A DNA stretch of 62,355 bases from Belliella filtrata (GCF_022549775.1 NZ_JAKZGP010000025.1:1-62355); one strand, 5' to 3'. Shown: positions 14,768 through 24,879, counted from the first letter of the stretch. Made by a program: numbers and translations. The notes: generated from the letters alone by a model not told the origin.

Positions 14768-17700
14768 TTAAAATTTAATGTTAACACCAGCCATGATAGT
14801 TCTTGCTTGAGGATATATACCATTGTCTACACCCGCAAAAAGTGGATTGCCAGATCCCACATCAGGATCAAAACCTTGATACCTTGTCAAAGTCACCAGG
14901 TTATTCGCTGCTACATATAGCCTGAAATATTGCATGCCAATCTTCTGAGAAACTTGAGAAGGAAGGGTATACCCTAGCTGTACATTTCTCAGTCTCAAGA
15001 AAGAACCATCCTCTACATAAAAGTCAGAGAAAACTGTGTTTCGAGTAGGGCCAGTTGTCAACCTAGGAACCTCATTAGTAGACCCTGGACCTGTCCATCT
15101 GTTGATGTTATAGCTGAGCTGATTAGCCCAAGGCTGCTGTCTTTCATAGTTTCTGATGATATCTTGACCCAAAGCTGCATAGATATTCGCTCCAAAATCA
15201 AAACCTTTGAAGTCTACAGAGAAATTGAAACCCATCACCACATCTGGTATTGGAGATCCAATCATCGTTCTGTCTGAATCATCACCGAAATTGATTACCC
15301 CATCTCCATTCTGGTCTACAAACCTCAAGTCACCTGGCTGTGCTCCTGCTTGTGAAACTGGATTTGATGCAATTTCCTCAGGAGTCTGGAAGATTCCATC
15401 TGTCTGATAACCTATGAAATATCCGATAGGGAATCCTTTCTCAAACCTTGTAGCGACATTTCCACCGACACTAAAAGCTGCCCCTGGGATAAATTCAAAA
15501 CCTTCTGGTACTGCTGTCACTTCATTTTTAAGAAATGTTACATTATAATCAAACCTAAAGTTGACACCACCCTTTTTGGACGTTCCATAACCCAATTCTA
15601 ATTCTATACCTCTGTTCATCACGTCACCAGCATTGATCACTGGTGGAAAACCACCTGGCCCATAAGATCCTAATAAAGCGGAAACGTCAGGTTGGAAAAG
15701 TAAGTCTTTGGTGTTTTTGATAAAATAATTGGCTGTAAAATCTAATGCATTGAATAGTGAAAAATCCAAGCCAATATTGGTCTGGTACGTTGTCTCCCAT
15801 TTCAGATCTGGATTACTAGTAGCGCCAATTGCAGCGCCATTGACAATCAAGTCATTGAACACATAAGTAGCTGATCCATTTAATAGCCCTCTGTATCTAA
15901 AAAGGCCGATTTGATCATTCCCAGAGATCCCAAAACTTGTCCTTAGCTTCATGAAATCTATGAAACCAGCATTGAAAAACGATTCATCAGAAATAACCCA
16001 TGCACCTGAAATTGCTGGGAAATAGCCAATTCTATTGTTTGGACCAAAGTTTGAAGAACCGTCTCTTCTGATCACCGCAGATACCAAGTATCTTTTTTGA
16101 TAATCATATTCAGCTCTCATAAAAGCAGATGTCAGCCTCTGTCTACTTTGAAAAGAACCAACATTATTAAGAAATCCTCCTGGAGCTTGATTGGCAGAAA
16201 TATCAGCAAAGTTTAAATCGTTGTTGGGAATATTAAACCCGACTCCATTTAGACCCTCACTTCTGTTTCCCACCAAAGAAACCCCAAACATTCCTTTGAC
16301 AGTATGATCTTCTTTGAAAACATTTTCATAGTTCAGAAATGCTTCTAAATTATAATCCAAAAAAGTATTTCTTGATTCTGTTACATTAGCACCTCTCTCG
16401 ATCTGTACTCCTCCTACATCAACCAATACTGGATCCAAGTTTGCATTTCTTGCTGAATTGGCAAATTTACCTGGCCCATACCATACCAATGGATTAAAAG
16501 CTTTGGCGTCTACCATGGCAAAGTTGTAACCTGCTCTACCTGTAGCTGTAAAGTTGTTATTGATCTTGTATTCAATCTCTTCTTTACCTACCAATTTATT
16601 AACCCAGGTATCATTATAAGTATTTTGCATTTGAGCCAATGGATTGATGATGTCATTGACATTCTCTAGATAAGAAAACCTATCTCCTACAAATACCGAC
16701 TCCGTTGGGTATGCATTTATGGTGTTATACAATACTGACCCAATTCCTCCTTGAGGAAGACCTTTACTTTCTTCTCTAGTATATAGTAATACATTGGTAA
16801 GTTTCACTTTCGGGGCAAGCTCAGTTGTGAAATTGATCCTTGCGTTATATCTCTCAAAATTGGCTTTTGGCCCACCAACTATACCTTGCTGTGAAAAATA
16901 AGACCCTCCAATAGAATACGAAGTTTTTTCTGATCCACCAGTCACTGTTAGATTATACTCTTGAACTTGTGCTGTCTGAAATACTTCATTTTGCCAATTA
17001 GTACCTTCCCCAAGTTCTACATTGTTAAATGGCATAGGTTGACCACCTGCGGCAAATGCCTCATTCTTCAAAATAGCAAATTCCCTCGCATTGAGTAAGT
17101 CTAACCTTCTAGCCGTCTCTTGAACGCCATAGTATGCTGTAAAATCCAGGCGCGGCTTAGACCCCAAATTACCTTTCTTGGTTTCAATCAAGATCACTCC
17201 ATTAGCTGCCCTTACACCATAGATCCCAGCTGTACCATCTTTTAGGACATTGACTGACTCTATATCATTCGGATTCAAAGCATTGAGACCAGCAGCATCG
17301 TAAATCACACCATCTACCAAGATCAATGGATCATTATTTCCAAAAGTCCCGATACCCCTGATACGGATATTGGAAGTACCCCCTGGAGCTCCAGAGTTGG
17401 TAGTAATATTAACACCAGCTAGCTGACCTTGCAACGCTTGATCTACCCGTGGCATGTTCATTCTTTCTATGGCTTCACCTTTTACTTGAGAAGTTGCACC
17501 AGTCAATTCCTTCTTGGTAGCCGTTCCATAGCCAATTACCACGACCTCATTTAAGTTGGTGAGGTCTTCTAACAAAGTGACATCAATTCTTTGGGAAGAA
17601 CCTATTGGAATCACTTGAGTTTTGAAACCCATAAAAGTAAATTGAAGCTCATCACCGACCGCTGCATTGATAGAGAAATTACCATCTAAATCAGTAACAG

Positions 17701-17848
17701 TTCCTTCGGTAGTTTTCAACTTCAAAACACTCACTCCTGGTAGCGGGAATCCAGTGTCGTCTTTGACTTGACCCCTTACTACATCACCTTGTGCCCACAG
17801 TCCATAATGGATCGCAAACACAATACAAAATAGTATTAGTTTTTTCAT
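14768..17848 (-). CDS. SusC/RagA-family TonB-dependent outer-membrane transporter
   Basis: 1026 residues. A signal peptide (1-19) is followed by a carboxypeptidase-regulatory-like domain at about 22-100 (VRGQVKDDTGFPLPGVSVLKL), the LNEVVVIGYGT TonB-box region at about 98-108, a plug (about 115-225, with IRIRGIGTFGNNDPLILVDGV), and a 22-strand barrel ending in GVNIKF with a terminal aromatic residue. It imports oligosaccharides through the outer membrane using TonB energy, with SusD as lid. First gene of the four-gene locus; an 11-bp tandem repeat lies about 65-85 bases upstream of its start. Lengths and motifs are all intact. Confidence 0.96.
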   Translation of the reverse strand: MKKLILFCIVFAIHYGLWAQGDVVRGQVKDDTGFPLPGVSVLKLKTTEGTVTDLDGNFSINAAVGDELQFTFMGFKTQVIPIGSSQRIDVTLLEDLTNLNEVVVIGYGTATKKELTGATSQVKGEAIERMNMPRVDQALQGQLAGVNITTNSGAPGGTSNIRIRGIGTFGNNDPLILVDGVIYDAAGLNALNPNDIESVNVLKDGTAGIYGVRAANGVILIETKKGNLGSKPRLDFTAYYGVQETARRLDLLNAREFAILKNEAFAAGGQPMPFNNVELGEGTNWQNEVFQTAQVQEYNLTVTGGSEKTSYSIGGSYFSQQGIVGGPKANFERYNARINFTTELAPKVKLTNVLLYTREESKGLPQGGIGSVLYNTINAYPTESVFVGDRFSYLENVNDIINPLAQMQNTYNDTWVNKLVGKEEIEYKINNNFTATGRAGYNFAMVDAKAFNPLVWYGPGKFANSARNANLDPVLVDVGGVQIERGANVTESRNTFLDYNLEAFLNYENVFKEDHTVKGMFGVSLVGNRSEGLNGVGFNIPNNDLNFADISANQAPGGFLNNVGSFQSRQRLTSAFMRAEYDYQKRYLVSAVIRRDGSSNFGPNNRIGYFPAISGAWVISDESFFNAGFIDFMKLRTSFGISGNDQIGLFRYRGLLNGSATYVFNDLIVNGAAIGATSNPDLKWETTYQTNIGLDFSLFNALDFTANYFIKNTKDLLFQPDVSALLGSYGPGGFPPVINAGDVMNRGIELELGYGTSKKGGVNFRFDYNVTFLKNEVTAVPEGFEFIPGAAFSVGGNVATRFEKGFPIGYFIGYQTDGIFQTPEEIASNPVSQAGAQPGDLRFVDQNGDGVINFGDDSDRTMIGSPIPDVVMGFNFSVDFKGFDFGANIYAALGQDIIRNYERQQPWANQLSYNINRWTGPGSTNEVPRLTTGPTRNTVFSDFYVEDGSFLRLRNVQLGYTLPSQVSQKIGMQYFRLYVAANNLVTLTRYQGFDPDVGSGNPLFAGVDNGIYPQARTIMAGVNIKF

Positions 17849-17911
17849 TTGAATTTTGGATTTATTGAAACACTAAATTTGAAAATTATCTAATCAATGT
17901 GAAAAAAACAT

Positions 17912-17933
17912 ATACATCAATAATACATCAATA
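17912..17933 (-). promoter_or_regulatory. 11-bp tandem repeat upstream of susC
   Basis: ATACATCAATA is repeated exactly twice head-to-tail (17912-17922 and 17923-17933), reading TATTGATGTAT twice on the susC strand. A period of 11 bases puts both copies on one face of the helix, 64-85 bases upstream of the susC ATG, where an activator would bind. The most likely ligand is the divergently encoded LuxR-type regulator; this is inference. Confidence 0.5.
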
Positions 17934-18095
17934 CTAAAAATCTACTTTCTCAAAAACTCATCAAATGATTTAATAATATCGATTGAAATAAAAATATAGC
18001 CTATTTTTATTTTTTTCAATAACTCATTAATTGACAAATATTATTACATCATTTATAAAATTACTATCTTACTAAAAGTATCATTAAACTAAAAA

Positions 18096-20951
18096 ATGAA
18101 AAGATTTTTAATTTTCATGTTTTCATTTATCTCTGGGGTAAGTCTTCAATCACAACAATTGGGAACACCTATTATAACTTACTATTCCAGTCAAGTATAC
18201 AGTGGAGGCATACAAAACTATGCCATCGCTCAAAATAGTGATGGGCTGATCTATGTGGCAAACAATTTTGGCTTGCTGGAATATGACGGAAGCTCATGGA
18301 GAAGATATGCGCTACCTTCAGGGACAAAAATCAGACATGTTCAAATAGCTGATGATGGTGCAATATATGTGGCTGGTCAAGGAGACTTTGGATATTTTTC
18401 ACCAAATGAAATAGGTCAGTTAAGGTTTAATTCTCTTAAATCTCAAATCCCCGAAGCATTTCAAAATTTGGAAGAAGTTTGGAAAGTATTCGTTACAAAT
18501 TCGGAGGTATATTTTTGTACAAACAACAGGATATTTGTATTTAAAAAAGATAAAACTTATCACAGCGAAATCTCTACAAAAAGCTCATTTGATAGCTTTC
18601 ACTTTCATCAAAATCAAGTTTATTTGAATGAAACGGGAAGAGGATTATACAAAGTTGAAAATACAAATCTAGAACCAATAGGCAAGGAAGGTCATTTTAC
18701 AAATATCCCTATCACTTCAATATTACAAATATCTTCTGATTATCAAATCGTTTTCTCTAAACAGAATGGTATATTCAAACTTCAAGGCAATCAGGTAGAA
18801 CGCTGGAATACTCCCCTATCAAATAATATCAACACCGCAATTCAATTAAAAAATGGAAACATTGCCATTGGCACTCAAGATCAAGGTTTAATTATCGTGT
18901 CTACTGAAGGCATAGCTATTTCAGATCATAATGAAGAAAATGGATTGAATAACAACACAATTCTTTCTCTTTTTGAAGACCTCAATGGGAATCTTTGGCT
19001 TGGTCACAACAATGGTATTTCTATCATAGAATTGAATGCTCAATTTTCACTTCTTAATCAATCATCAGGTTTGTCTGGTACTGGATATCATGCTTGCTAC
19101 CACCAAGGAAACATCTATTTTGGCACAAGCAATGGGGTATTTCTCATGAAAAATATAGATAAATTCACTGCCTCAAAAGCTCAAATGGTTCAAAACTCTT
19201 ATGGTCAAGTCTATCAGATCAAAACCATTCAAAACATGCTTTTGGTGGCACATCATGATGGTGTTTTCATACTGCGGAATGATAGAATAGAAAAAGTGCC
19301 AGGTCCAGCAGGAATATGGAACTTTCAAATTCTGAAAAATCATCCTAACCACCTTTTAGTCGGAGGATACAACGGCTTATACATCTATAAAATTGAGAAT
19401 GATGAAGTGAAGTTTTTGAGGCAACTGAAAGGCTTCAACGAATCAAGTAGAATCATAGAGCAAGATACTGATGGTAATATTTGGGTAGCTCATGGTTACA
19501 AAGGTCTCTATAAGTTAATACTAGACAATCAATTAGAACGAGTTTCCGTTGAGGTATTTGGGTCTGAATTTGGACTACCAACCAATGTCTTAAACAATGT
19601 ATGGACAATCAAGAACCAACTTGTATTTACCACCCAAGCTGGAATTTTTAAATATGATAAAGCTTCCAATCGATTTGAGATTGACGAGTATTTTTTGAAA
19701 TATTTTAAAAGAGATGAAATTCTGCATTTTCTGCTTGAGGATCAACTTGGCAACATATTTTACATCGGTGAAAACAATGCAGGTGTTTTAGAAAAAAAAG
19801 CAGATGGTACTTTTCAGAAACATCAAGAAGACTTTAATCAAATCAGGAAATTGCTAAATGATGATCTTCAAAACATTGCATCAATCAAAAACAATGAAGT
19901 ATTGTTTGCAGCCAATGATGGCTTTATAAGATTCAGTCTAAATGATAAAAAAACAAAAACCAACTTTTACCCTACATTGATTAGGTCAGTCTATATTACG
20001 GGACTTACTGATTCATTAATTTATGATGGAAACATAGAGAAAGACAAGCCATTTTCCATTAAAATCCCTTACAAAAAATCTAACCTAAGGTTTGAAGCAA
20101 GCAATCCAACTCCAGCCAACGAACAATTTCTTGCATTCCAATATTGGCTTGAAGGATTTGAAGAAGAGTATGGCGAATGGGTGTATAAAAATGAAAAAGC
20201 ATACACAAATTTAAGAGAAGGTAAATATACCTTCCACGTGAGGAGTAAAGATCAGAACGGCATCACCGCGGCACCTTCCAGTTGGACATTTGAGGTACTG
20301 CCCCCATGGTATAGAAGTGGCATTGCTTATGCATTCTACATTTTTATATCCGTATTTGGTGCTTTTATATTTTACAGATCGATAGATAAAAAATACCAAA
20401 AGAAAACCCAAAGAATAAAAAATGCCTCTCAACAGGTCATTGAAGAAAAAGAGTCAGAACTTAAAAGCTCTCTCCAAGAAGTCGAAAAACTGAAAAATGA
20501 AAACCTACTTCAAGAAATTCAATTAAAAGATAAGGAGTTAGCTACGGCTACCATGCACCTTATTACCAAAAATGGGTTTATTGATCATTTGAAGACTAAC
20601 CTTGGAGGCATTATCAAAAAAAGTAAAAATCAAGAAGTCAAAAATGAAATTCAAAAGGTAATCAAGAACATAGAAAAGAACATAGCTGAAGATGAAGATT
20701 GGGAGCAATTTGAGATACATTTTGATCAAGTTCATGGAGATTTTATGAGTAGATTCAAAAAAGCCTATCCTGCACTGAGCCCTCAGGAAATCAAACTTAG
20801 CGCATATCTTAGAATGAACTTGAGTACAAAAGAGATAGCTTATCTCATGAATATTTCTGTAAGAGGTGTTGAAATTGCAAGATATCGTCTTAGGAAAAAG
20901 CTTGAGTTAGTAAGAGAAGAAAACCTGCAAGAGTTTATTTTAAAATTCTAA
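18096..20951 (+). CDS. membrane-bound sensor-regulator: beta-propeller, Y_Y_Y, TM, LuxR-like HTH
   Basis: 951 residues. A signal peptide (1-20) precedes a long periplasmic seven-bladed-type propeller region (about 30-640; repeats of the form D.NGNLWLGHNNGI and EQDTDGNIWVAHGYKGL). A Y_Y_Y (triple tyrosine) domain follows at about 660-735, then a single transmembrane helix (about 742-760), a cytosolic coiled coil (about 775-860) and a LuxR-type helix-turn-helix (about 893-950: LSPQEIKLSAYLRMNLSTKEIAYLMNISVRGVEIARYRLRKKL). There is no histidine kinase or receiver domain, so it is not a hybrid two-component system but a one-step transmembrane regulator in the manner of SusR. Divergent from susC; it should sense glucan oligosaccharides in the periplasm and activate the operon. 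Confidence 0.9.
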   Translation: MKRFLIFMFSFISGVSLQSQQLGTPIITYYSSQVYSGGIQNYAIAQNSDGLIYVANNFGLLEYDGSSWRRYALPSGTKIRHVQIADDGAIYVAGQGDFGYFSPNEIGQLRFNSLKSQIPEAFQNLEEVWKVFVTNSEVYFCTNNRIFVFKKDKTYHSEISTKSSFDSFHFHQNQVYLNETGRGLYKVENTNLEPIGKEGHFTNIPITSILQISSDYQIVFSKQNGIFKLQGNQVERWNTPLSNNINTAIQLKNGNIAIGTQDQGLIIVSTEGIAISDHNEENGLNNNTILSLFEDLNGNLWLGHNNGISIIELNAQFSLLNQSSGLSGTGYHACYHQGNIYFGTSNGVFLMKNIDKFTASKAQMVQNSYGQVYQIKTIQNMLLVAHHDGVFILRNDRIEKVPGPAGIWNFQILKNHPNHLLVGGYNGLYIYKIENDEVKFLRQLKGFNESSRIIEQDTDGNIWVAHGYKGLYKLILDNQLERVSVEVFGSEFGLPTNVLNNVWTIKNQLVFTTQAGIFKYDKASNRFEIDEYFLKYFKRDEILHFLLEDQLGNIFYIGENNAGVLEKKADGTFQKHQEDFNQIRKLLNDDLQNIASIKNNEVLFAANDGFIRFSLNDKKTKTNFYPTLIRSVYITGLTDSLIYDGNIEKDKPFSIKIPYKKSNLRFEASNPTPANEQFLAFQYWLEGFEEEYGEWVYKNEKAYTNLREGKYTFHVRSKDQNGITAAPSSWTFEVLPPWYRSGIAYAFYIFISVFGAFIFYRSIDKKYQKKTQRIKNASQQVIEEKESELKSSLQEVEKLKNENLLQEIQLKDKELATATMHLITKNGFIDHLKTNLGGIIKKSKNQEVKNEIQKVIKNIEKNIAEDEDWEQFEIHFDQVHGDFMSRFKKAYPALSPQEIKLSAYLRMNLSTKEIAYLMNISVRGVEIARYRLRKKLELVREENLQEFILKF

Positions 20952-21078
20952 ACTCATACATTTTTATTTGATTTTCGACAAAATACTCCTTCTACTTGAC
21001 ATTTATACTGTAGTATTTACTTGCTATTTTTTCAATGGCTTTGTTTTTGGAAACAACCCGCCAAACAATTACCAACTT

Positions 21079-21924
21079 ATGAAAAAGACAATAGCAATCA
21101 CCCTACTTTCTGGTACACTTATCGCATCATGTGTATCAAAAAAGAAGTATGTAGCATTAGAAAACGACTACAATACTACAGCTTACAATTTGGCAGAAAC
21201 TACAGCTGAAAAAGATAAGCTAGAAGAAGAAAATAGAATTTTGGAAGAGCGATTTGCTCGTATTGAAAGAAGAGTTGAAGAGTATAATGCAAAAATCAAT
21301 TCACTTCGCGCCGAAGGAGATGCCAAATTCAGTATTGATGGAAAAGTACCCATGTCGAATAATGGTCGAGAAAAATTAAAAGCAACCCTTTCAAAAGTAG
21401 ATCAAGCTGAATTGGCAAATGCCAAAACACTGGAAGACTCTGTCAACATCGCTATTTCTCATAACCTTAAGCAATCTATCACAGATGGATCTGCTCAAGA
21501 AAATGAAGACATCCAGATAGACATTGACAAGACAGTCGTAATGATATCTGTTTCGGATAGGTTACTATTCAATACAGGAAGCTTCATGGTAAGTAGAAAT
21601 GCTGATGGTCTTCTTTCAAGATTGGCCGAAGTAATCAACTCAGAGCCTTCCATGGAGGTAATGATAGAAGGTCACACTGACCCAAGAAGTATCAGTACAG
21701 CTACAGTTCAAGATAATTGGGATTTGAGTGTAAAAAGAGCAACATCAATTGTTAGGGCCCTGCAATCAAAATATAACGTAGACCCTGAAAAACTGATTGC
21801 AGCTGGAAGAAGCAGTTACATGCCAGTAGTCGACAATGATACGCCAGAAAACATGGCCAAAAATAGAAGAACAAGAATAGTTATTATCCCTGATTTGGAT
21901 AAGTTCTTTGCGCTAATGGAGTAA
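21079..21924 (+). CDS. OmpA-family peptidoglycan-binding lipoprotein
   Basis: 281 residues from the ATG at 21079; the frame continues 37 codons upstream without a plausible signal. MKKTIAITLLSGTLIASC gives a lipidated Cys18. A coiled-coil region (about 25-75, rich in EKDKLEEENRILEERFARIERR) precedes the C-terminal OmpA domain (about 160-275) with VMIEGHTDPRSIS, WDLSVKRATSIVRAL and the GRSSYMPVVDNDTPENMAKNRRTRIVI signature that binds diaminopimelate. It tethers the outer membrane to peptidoglycan. It follows the glucan regulator but has its own upstream gap of about 125 bases. A large compound hairpin ends the transcript. Confidence 0.92.
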   Translation: MKKTIAITLLSGTLIASCVSKKKYVALENDYNTTAYNLAETTAEKDKLEEENRILEERFARIERRVEEYNAKINSLRAEGDAKFSIDGKVPMSNNGREKLKATLSKVDQAELANAKTLEDSVNIAISHNLKQSITDGSAQENEDIQIDIDKTVVMISVSDRLLFNTGSFMVSRNADGLLSRLAEVINSEPSMEVMIEGHTDPRSISTATVQDNWDLSVKRATSIVRALQSKYNVDPEKLIAAGRSSYMPVVDNDTPENMAKNRRTRIVIIPDLDKFFALME

Positions 21925-21938
21925 AAATTCAAAACAAC

Positions 21939-22005
21939 CTTTGTGCCTTGGTAATGATGCTTGAAAGTTTTTAAACTTTTGAAAACACCTTGCCAAGGCA
22001 CAAAG
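21939..22005. terminator. compound bidirectional hairpin between ompA-like and M14 peptidase genes
   Basis: Outer arms ctttgtgccttggtaa (21939-21954) and ttgccaaggcacaaag (21990-22005) pair over 16 positions with one G-U. Nested inside is a perfect AAAGTTT/AAACTTT hairpin (21964-21979). It lies between convergent genes, 14 bases from each stop region, and probably terminates both. Confidence 0.75.
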
Positions 22006-22019
22006 ATTTTATTATAATA

Positions 22020-24713
22020 CTATTTTACATTATACAAGTTGTTGAATAGCATTTTGAAGGTGCCATGAGATTGTGCACGGAAAGTGACTTCAGGTCCAAA
22101 AGCAATCAGCTTTCCTTTTCCCAAGTTGGCTTCGAAAGCAACAACGCCATTTTTCAGATATGATTCGCCCCATGCCCATCCACTTACCAATGGAGACGAT
22201 TCGTCAAACCATGCCAATGGGGTTATATCTTTTGCATTGTCTGCTAACTTGAATACAGGTGAGTTATTGAAAGTCATATTTGCCGTTTCAGCCATACCAA
22301 AGTTGACAGGATGATTTGTGGCAATATTTGCCTTAAGTATACTTCCTGGAATGTAATACTTATCTCCTGGTAAAGGTTTTTCTTTTCCTTCTGAATTGAG
22401 TTCAACCAGAGCATTTTTCACAGGCAAATCCAAGTGATAAGCTAAGGAAGTAGCTGCTCCAACTGCGATCACTTTTCCACCCTTCTCGATAAACTTCTTA
22501 ACTTCTGGAACTGACTTCTCCGCTGACAAACTTCCTAAGAGTGCATGATATTCTTCAGGAATATCTTGCTCATCCATTTGATTTCTTGACATCGTACTAC
22601 CTAAGCTTGGTGTTCCCGGACCTATAAATAGCATCACGTCATATTTAGCATTTAGGTCGCCCTTATCTATTTCTTGAGGATAAACTACTTGGAAGGTATA
22701 GTTGTATTGTTCCAGCATCCATCTAACCCAGCCAGACGGCATAGATCCTCCATAGTAATCAAACAAAGCAATTCTTGACGGGGAAATTTTCTTGGTTGAT
22801 TTTGGTTTTGAACCAGATTTCACTTTAATACCATACGCTTTTGCCGCATTTTGTAAAATCTCTTTGCCTCTAGCTCCTACATAAAATGCTCCTGCAGGAA
22901 ATTCGTCAAAATCCTCAGTGATTCTCTGTACTTCAATACCTGCTTTCAGTAGGTCATTGATTGCTATGAAAGCATTGTTGACTCTTCCATCTACGATAAA
23001 TCCAGTACCTGAAGGTAATTGCTGTGAAGGCATAGGAAGCACTTCGCCGTATGGTAATGCTTGGAAAGGTCCATCGAATTTATCTAAAATCCTATCAAAA
23101 TCTACTCCCATAGAGAATGCTAAAGTCCAGCCCGCTGCATCATAAGGTCTAACTGGAGGACCTCCTGGATACATAAAATCATTTGGGTGATCTTGTGGTT
23201 CAAACATATCCAAAACATGAGGTCTGAAAGCTTGAGCTGTCTTCACAATGTAAGACCCTTTAGGATAATTTTTTCCAGCTACTGAAAATGCTTCTGTTGC
23301 CTGATGTACTTGTACACCCGATTTGATCAATGCATTGAGAAATTTGACTGCCGTAGGAAAGTCTGTTTGATCAGCTGATAGTATAAAACCTCTAGGGTCT
23401 CTAAGCGCTGGATCTTTGAACACTTTGTCGAAATAGGACGTAGGCATTGTTCTTCTCCAGCTATTGTTGCTAGATTCATCTGGCTTATCAGCATCATATG
23501 CCGCAGTCACAGCATCTGATCGTTTAGGATACTTCGTCCAATGATCCATATTGCCTTTATCGATAGCGTTTTTCCCCATCTTATAAATATTGAAAAGTAA
23601 GGCATCGGCATTTCTACTAGCAAAATCCAAGACGGCATAATTCATAGATACAGAATAATCTATAGACTTTTTGAAATTCCAAGATTGCGGCTCAATTGGA
23701 TAAGGTGTTGCATGTGTTGGAATCAATCGCTCTGGAACAAGTGGAATTTCTGAGGGTGTTGGACTTCCAGTGGTTTCGGTAAGTATACCAATGATGTTGT
23801 GAAAGTAAGGAGTCGTACGTAGTCCACCATTCCACCATGAGGAAAATACCGATCCACTTAAGCGGGTATATCCTGGCTTGTCTTCCACATTTAGTCTATT
23901 AATCATCGCAGCACCTACTCCATCCAGACTTGTCATGATCAATGGATCAAAAACATGATTGAATGGATCTCTATATGGAGGTCCTGCTACTACTGTTCCG
24001 GCTGGAGAAGTTTGGTGATGGTTGTATATAATCTGTGGGATCCATTCTACATATTGTTGAAGAGACAGGTTCGTAGATTCTTTCATATTATTCATGAAAA
24101 AATCTCTGTTGTTATCATGGCCAACATACTTCTGATACATATAAGGTGATCTCATGTTTCTTTTTTCAGGATCCTCTTGTCCCATGTACCAATTGGTAAT
24201 GATCTCTTGCCCATCAGGGTTGGTATGAACCAGAAGAATCACCAAGTCGTCAAGCAATCTCAATGTCTCTTCGTCCTCTTTGCTTACCAATTGATAGTAG
24301 GTTTCTATCAACTGATGAGAAGCTACTGTCTCTGTAGAGTGAAGCCCACCGTCTATCCAGACTACTGGCTTACCGATTTTAGAAAGCCTTCTTGCTTCCT
24401 CTTCACTGACTTCTGCCCTTCCAAGTTTCTGAGAAATCTCCTTGTACTGAGCTAATTTTTGATGATTTTCTGGTGAAGTGATGATCATCATAGGCATTTG
24501 CCTTCCTTCTTCTGAAGTACCGATTTCTACAAATTTGACGCGATCGGATAATTCTGCGAGCTTACGAAAATAAACGTCTGTAGCTTCAAAAGTAGCCAAC
24601 TGATAATCATCTCCAATATTGAACCCAAAATGTTCCTTCGGTGTGGGAATCTGCTGAGCTATACTTAAGGTACAGATCAGAAGAGAAACTAAGGTTAAGT
24701 AAACTTTTCTCAT
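22020..24713 (-). CDS. M14-family zinc carboxypeptidase, secreted
   Basis: 897 residues. A signal peptide (1-19, ending LSIAQ) is followed by the M14 domain: the zinc pair His125 and Glu128 in GGLHSTETVAS, then HTNPDGQE (163-170) as the substrate-binding loop. The catalytic glutamate is probably in GILTETTGSPTPSEIPL. A long C-terminal half contains a second domain with GATase-1-like or beta-sandwich features (SRIALFDYYGGSMPSGWVRWMLEQ; VMLFIGPGTPSLG; GGKVIAVGAATSLAYHLDLPV), common in these Bacteroidota homologues. It should trim peptides in the periplasm or at the cell surface. Monocistronic, convergent with the OmpA gene; the natural substrate is unknown. Confidence 0.92.
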   Translation of the reverse strand: MRKVYLTLVSLLICTLSIAQQIPTPKEHFGFNIGDDYQLATFEATDVYFRKLAELSDRVKFVEIGTSEEGRQMPMMIITSPENHQKLAQYKEISQKLGRAEVSEEEARRLSKIGKPVVWIDGGLHSTETVASHQLIETYYQLVSKEDEETLRLLDDLVILLVHTNPDGQEIITNWYMGQEDPEKRNMRSPYMYQKYVGHDNNRDFFMNNMKESTNLSLQQYVEWIPQIIYNHHQTSPAGTVVAGPPYRDPFNHVFDPLIMTSLDGVGAAMINRLNVEDKPGYTRLSGSVFSSWWNGGLRTTPYFHNIIGILTETTGSPTPSEIPLVPERLIPTHATPYPIEPQSWNFKKSIDYSVSMNYAVLDFASRNADALLFNIYKMGKNAIDKGNMDHWTKYPKRSDAVTAAYDADKPDESSNNSWRRTMPTSYFDKVFKDPALRDPRGFILSADQTDFPTAVKFLNALIKSGVQVHQATEAFSVAGKNYPKGSYIVKTAQAFRPHVLDMFEPQDHPNDFMYPGGPPVRPYDAAGWTLAFSMGVDFDRILDKFDGPFQALPYGEVLPMPSQQLPSGTGFIVDGRVNNAFIAINDLLKAGIEVQRITEDFDEFPAGAFYVGARGKEILQNAAKAYGIKVKSGSKPKSTKKISPSRIALFDYYGGSMPSGWVRWMLEQYNYTFQVVYPQEIDKGDLNAKYDVMLFIGPGTPSLGSTMSRNQMDEQDIPEEYHALLGSLSAEKSVPEVKKFIEKGGKVIAVGAATSLAYHLDLPVKNALVELNSEGKEKPLPGDKYYIPGSILKANIATNHPVNFGMAETANMTFNNSPVFKLADNAKDITPLAWFDESSPLVSGWAWGESYLKNGVVAFEANLGKGKLIAFGPEVTFRAQSHGTFKMLFNNLYNVK

Positions 24714-24842
24714 ATTAATCTAGGAATGTGTATTATCGAAAATACTCCAAGAAAAAAAGGGATCAAACCCTACCTCGATAATCGGGTAATAAAAGTTATA
24801 AAAGGCGATTTGAAGAAAAGTGATTGAATTAGTTGATAAAAA

Positions 24843-24864
24843 AAGCCCTTCTTTTCAGAAGAGC
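24843..24864 (-). terminator. Rho-independent terminator of the mla operon
   Basis: On the minus strand the stem AGCTCTTCT/AGAAGGGCT encloses GAAA and is followed by seven T residues (complement of 24837-24843). It is the canonical third hairpin downstream of mlaD. Confidence 0.75.
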
Positions 24865-24879
24865 TGTATATTACTTTTA

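Noticed and set aside
18096-20951. hybrid two-component system regulator
   Set aside because: No histidine kinase or receiver motifs are present between the transmembrane helix and the HTH.
20968-21078. N-terminal extension of the OmpA lipoprotein
   Set aside because: The downstream ATG gives a proper lipoprotein signal with Cys18; the extension would destroy it.
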